Origin: Trichomonas vaginalis G3
Lineage: Eukaryota; Parabasalia; Trichomonadida; Trichomonadidae
Length of the DNA: 64,000 nucleotides
Assembly (NCBI RefSeq): GCF_026262505.1
Contig: NC_067204.1
Coordinates: forward strand, 16,284,165-16,348,164
Direction of reading: 5' to 3'
The position numbers and the translations under genes were made by a program. The stretch's first letter is position 1; each line of letters opens with the position of its first letter. The notes under the pieces are model-generated. The model saw nothing but the letters and a program-made list of their open reading frames with translations, was not told the origin of the DNA and made no database searches. Below, one piece after another: positions 62,648 through 64,000 of the stretch.

Positions 62648-63973
62648 TTACTTGAAATTTCTCATTTTGATGACAGGAGGGGATCCTAATGTAGAAGTGA
62701 CAACTGTTGTTGATTTAGGAGAAGGGAGAGGAGGCGGTCTTTGAACAGAAGAATAATCTGATAAAGAATAAGTGTATTCTCCAGTTTCTGAAACATTTTT
62801 AACAACAGGAGCTGGAGGAGGTTTTACACGACTTCCGTAAATAGAGTTCTGTTTCAATCTACTTCCATACAATTTGCTCTGTGGTTTTTCGTTGTTTTCT
62901 TCATTCAAATTAGACTTGCGAACTCTAGAACCGAATGTCGAGTTGTTAATTCTCGAAGAGAGAGCGGAATTTTCATTAGAAATTTTAGAATTTCTAATTC
63001 TTGATCCAAATGTCTTGTCGTTCTGTTGAATACCTCTTTGTGGACGGACTCTTCTTTGATTTGTATTTGTTCCATCTTCTGTAACTGTGTTCTGTGGAGT
63101 AAATGGCATTGGTCTTTCATCAGTTTTCTTTGGTTGTTCATCAAATCTTGAAACAACAACAGGTCTCAGATATCCTGATGGTGGAAGAGGAGGTGGCAAA
63201 TCAATCTTCTTATCTACAAATTTCGGTGAATTTGTTCCATTTCTTATGTCACTTTTTACTTCACTTTTAAGTTCACTTTTTGTAGTAGAATAAGATTTGT
63301 AATCATCTGAATACGAATAAGAATAATCGCCACTGATATCTGATTCGGAGAACCTTGATTCCTTAGTTTGTGTGTTTGTTACTGTTGGTTTTTCATCTTC
63401 TTCTTGTGTTTGGGATTCATCAGAATAAGAAGGAGTTGAGAAAAAGTCTTCTTCCTCCTCTTCTTCGAATGAATCATCACTGTAATATTCGTATGTTCCT
63501 TCGAAAGGAATTCTCGCTGTATTCGTCGTTTTATTGGTTGCCATTCCTTCTGAGTCATCATCTTCGTCTTCTTCTTCAGAATCCTCTGAATATTTGACGG
63601 TTTTGTAAACAGGAGTTGAGTTCACAAACCGTTTTGACGATGACGATAAAGGAATTCTAGAGGAATACTGAGAAGCATGAGTAGGAATCCTTGATCCGTA
63701 TTCCGACATTTGGTTGATCAAATCTGTTGATTGGACCAATTTGACGCGTCTTGACAGTGTCAGATTTTCTTCTTCATCGTTCTTTTGGTCTTTCACGAAT
63801 TTTGGTGATTTTGGTGATGGCGGTTTTGGCAAAGTTGGTTCATTTTTGTCACTTTTTGGTTCATCAATAGAATTTTTCGTTTCAACCGACAAATTTTTAT
63901 TTTCAACACGTTTTTTGATTAATTTTGAATTTGGTTTCTTTTGGTTTGGATCTTCACGTTTTAGATTAGGCAT
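62648..63973 (-). CDS. Disordered Ser/Pro/Glu-rich protein with SxIP motifs, 441 aa
   Basis: A Lys-rich start (MPNLKREDPNQKKPNSKLIK), a proline-rich PKPPSPKSPKF, then GSRIPTH and SSRIPLS (about residues 93-108). Two strongly acidic tracts follow (DSEEEDEDDDSEG, DDSFEEEEEEDFF), then Tyr/Ser-rich SGDYSYSYSDDYKSYS. The second half has PPPLPPSG and a series of FGSR(I/V) or YGSR(L/V) blocks. No globular domain. The two S-x-I-P motifs in basic/Ser-rich context are the classic EB1-binding signal of microtubule plus-end trackers, so a cytoskeletal linker is a reasonable guess. It begins 28 bp from the window edge; the start is the first ATG in the frame. Confidence 0.7.
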   Translation of the reverse strand: MPNLKREDPNQKKPNSKLIKKRVENKNLSVETKNSIDEPKSDKNEPTLPKPPSPKSPKFVKDQKNDEEENLTLSRRVKLVQSTDLINQMSEYGSRIPTHASQYSSRIPLSSSSKRFVNSTPVYKTVKYSEDSEEEDEDDDSEGMATNKTTNTARIPFEGTYEYYSDDSFEEEEEEDFFSTPSYSDESQTQEEDEKPTVTNTQTKESRFSESDISGDYSYSYSDDYKSYSTTKSELKSEVKSDIRNGTNSPKFVDKKIDLPPPLPPSGYLRPVVVSRFDEQPKKTDERPMPFTPQNTVTEDGTNTNQRRVRPQRGIQQNDKTFGSRIRNSKISNENSALSSRINNSTFGSRVRKSNLNEENNEKPQSKLYGSRLKQNSIYGSRVKPPPAPVVKNVSETGEYTYSLSDYSSVQRPPPLPSPKSTTVVTSTLGSPPVIKMRNFK

Positions 63974-64000
63974 TATATCATTAATAGAGAACTTTATTTG

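Overview
The window is AT-rich eukaryotic DNA, most likely from a trichomonad (Trichomonas vaginalis or a close relative). Two things point there: the right-hand 11 kb carries a long ankyrin protein with the N-terminal architecture typical of the large trichomonad ankyrin families, next to compact intronless genes; and the left 53 kb is almost wholly Maverick/Polinton elements, which are very abundant in that genus. There are no rRNA, tRNA or CRISPR features that I can support.

Layout. 1-17634 is Polinton copy A, cut by the window edge and by an N run (17635-17658). 17659-24204 is copy B, a partial, co-oriented and very noisy copy whose first 800 bp hardly look like biological sequence. 24205-47302 is copy C, the only one with both ends: imperfect terminal inverted repeats of about 0.7 kb, termini reading AGTTAG...CTAACT. 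Its left end lies in copy B's polymerase gene but its right end lies in the fibre gene of another, divergent Polinton (copy D, 47303-53525, opposite orientation of shared genes), so the flanks do not match. 53526-58880 is intergenic DNA holding three non-autonomous inverted-repeat elements and short direct repeats. 58881-63973 holds three host genes: a bacterial-type poly(ADP-ribose) glycohydrolase, an ankyrin-repeat protein and a disordered Ser/Pro/Glu-rich protein with two SxIP motifs.

Polinton gene logic. Copy C carries a morphogenesis set (A32/FtsK-like packaging ATPase, major capsid protein, two related putative structural proteins, small membrane and basic proteins, a long fibre with collagen-like repeats and a phage tail-collar end), an rve integrase, protein-primed DNA polymerase B with a repeat-bearing N-terminal region, and a KilA-N-like regulator. 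Start sites fall into two classes: nearly all structural genes begin at TAAATG or TAAAATG, often as divergent pairs 17-35 bp apart, while polymerase, KilA-N-like and accessory genes have long T-rich leaders instead. This looks like a two-class (late/early-like) promoter system.

Most unusual content. (1) Copies A and C hold an array of four ~250 bp units, each made of four long back-to-back hairpins; it lies between two unknown genes in a 2.4 kb cassette bounded by ~60 bp inverted repeats. (2) Small GC-rich double-hairpin elements of about 26-33 bp sit inside several Polinton open frames; one 31-nt version occurs in two unrelated genes, and comparison of C with D suggests presence/absence differences. 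The polymerase, capsid, fibre and several other genes are broken in one or more copies; copies A and C are nearly identical (young), D is clearly older.
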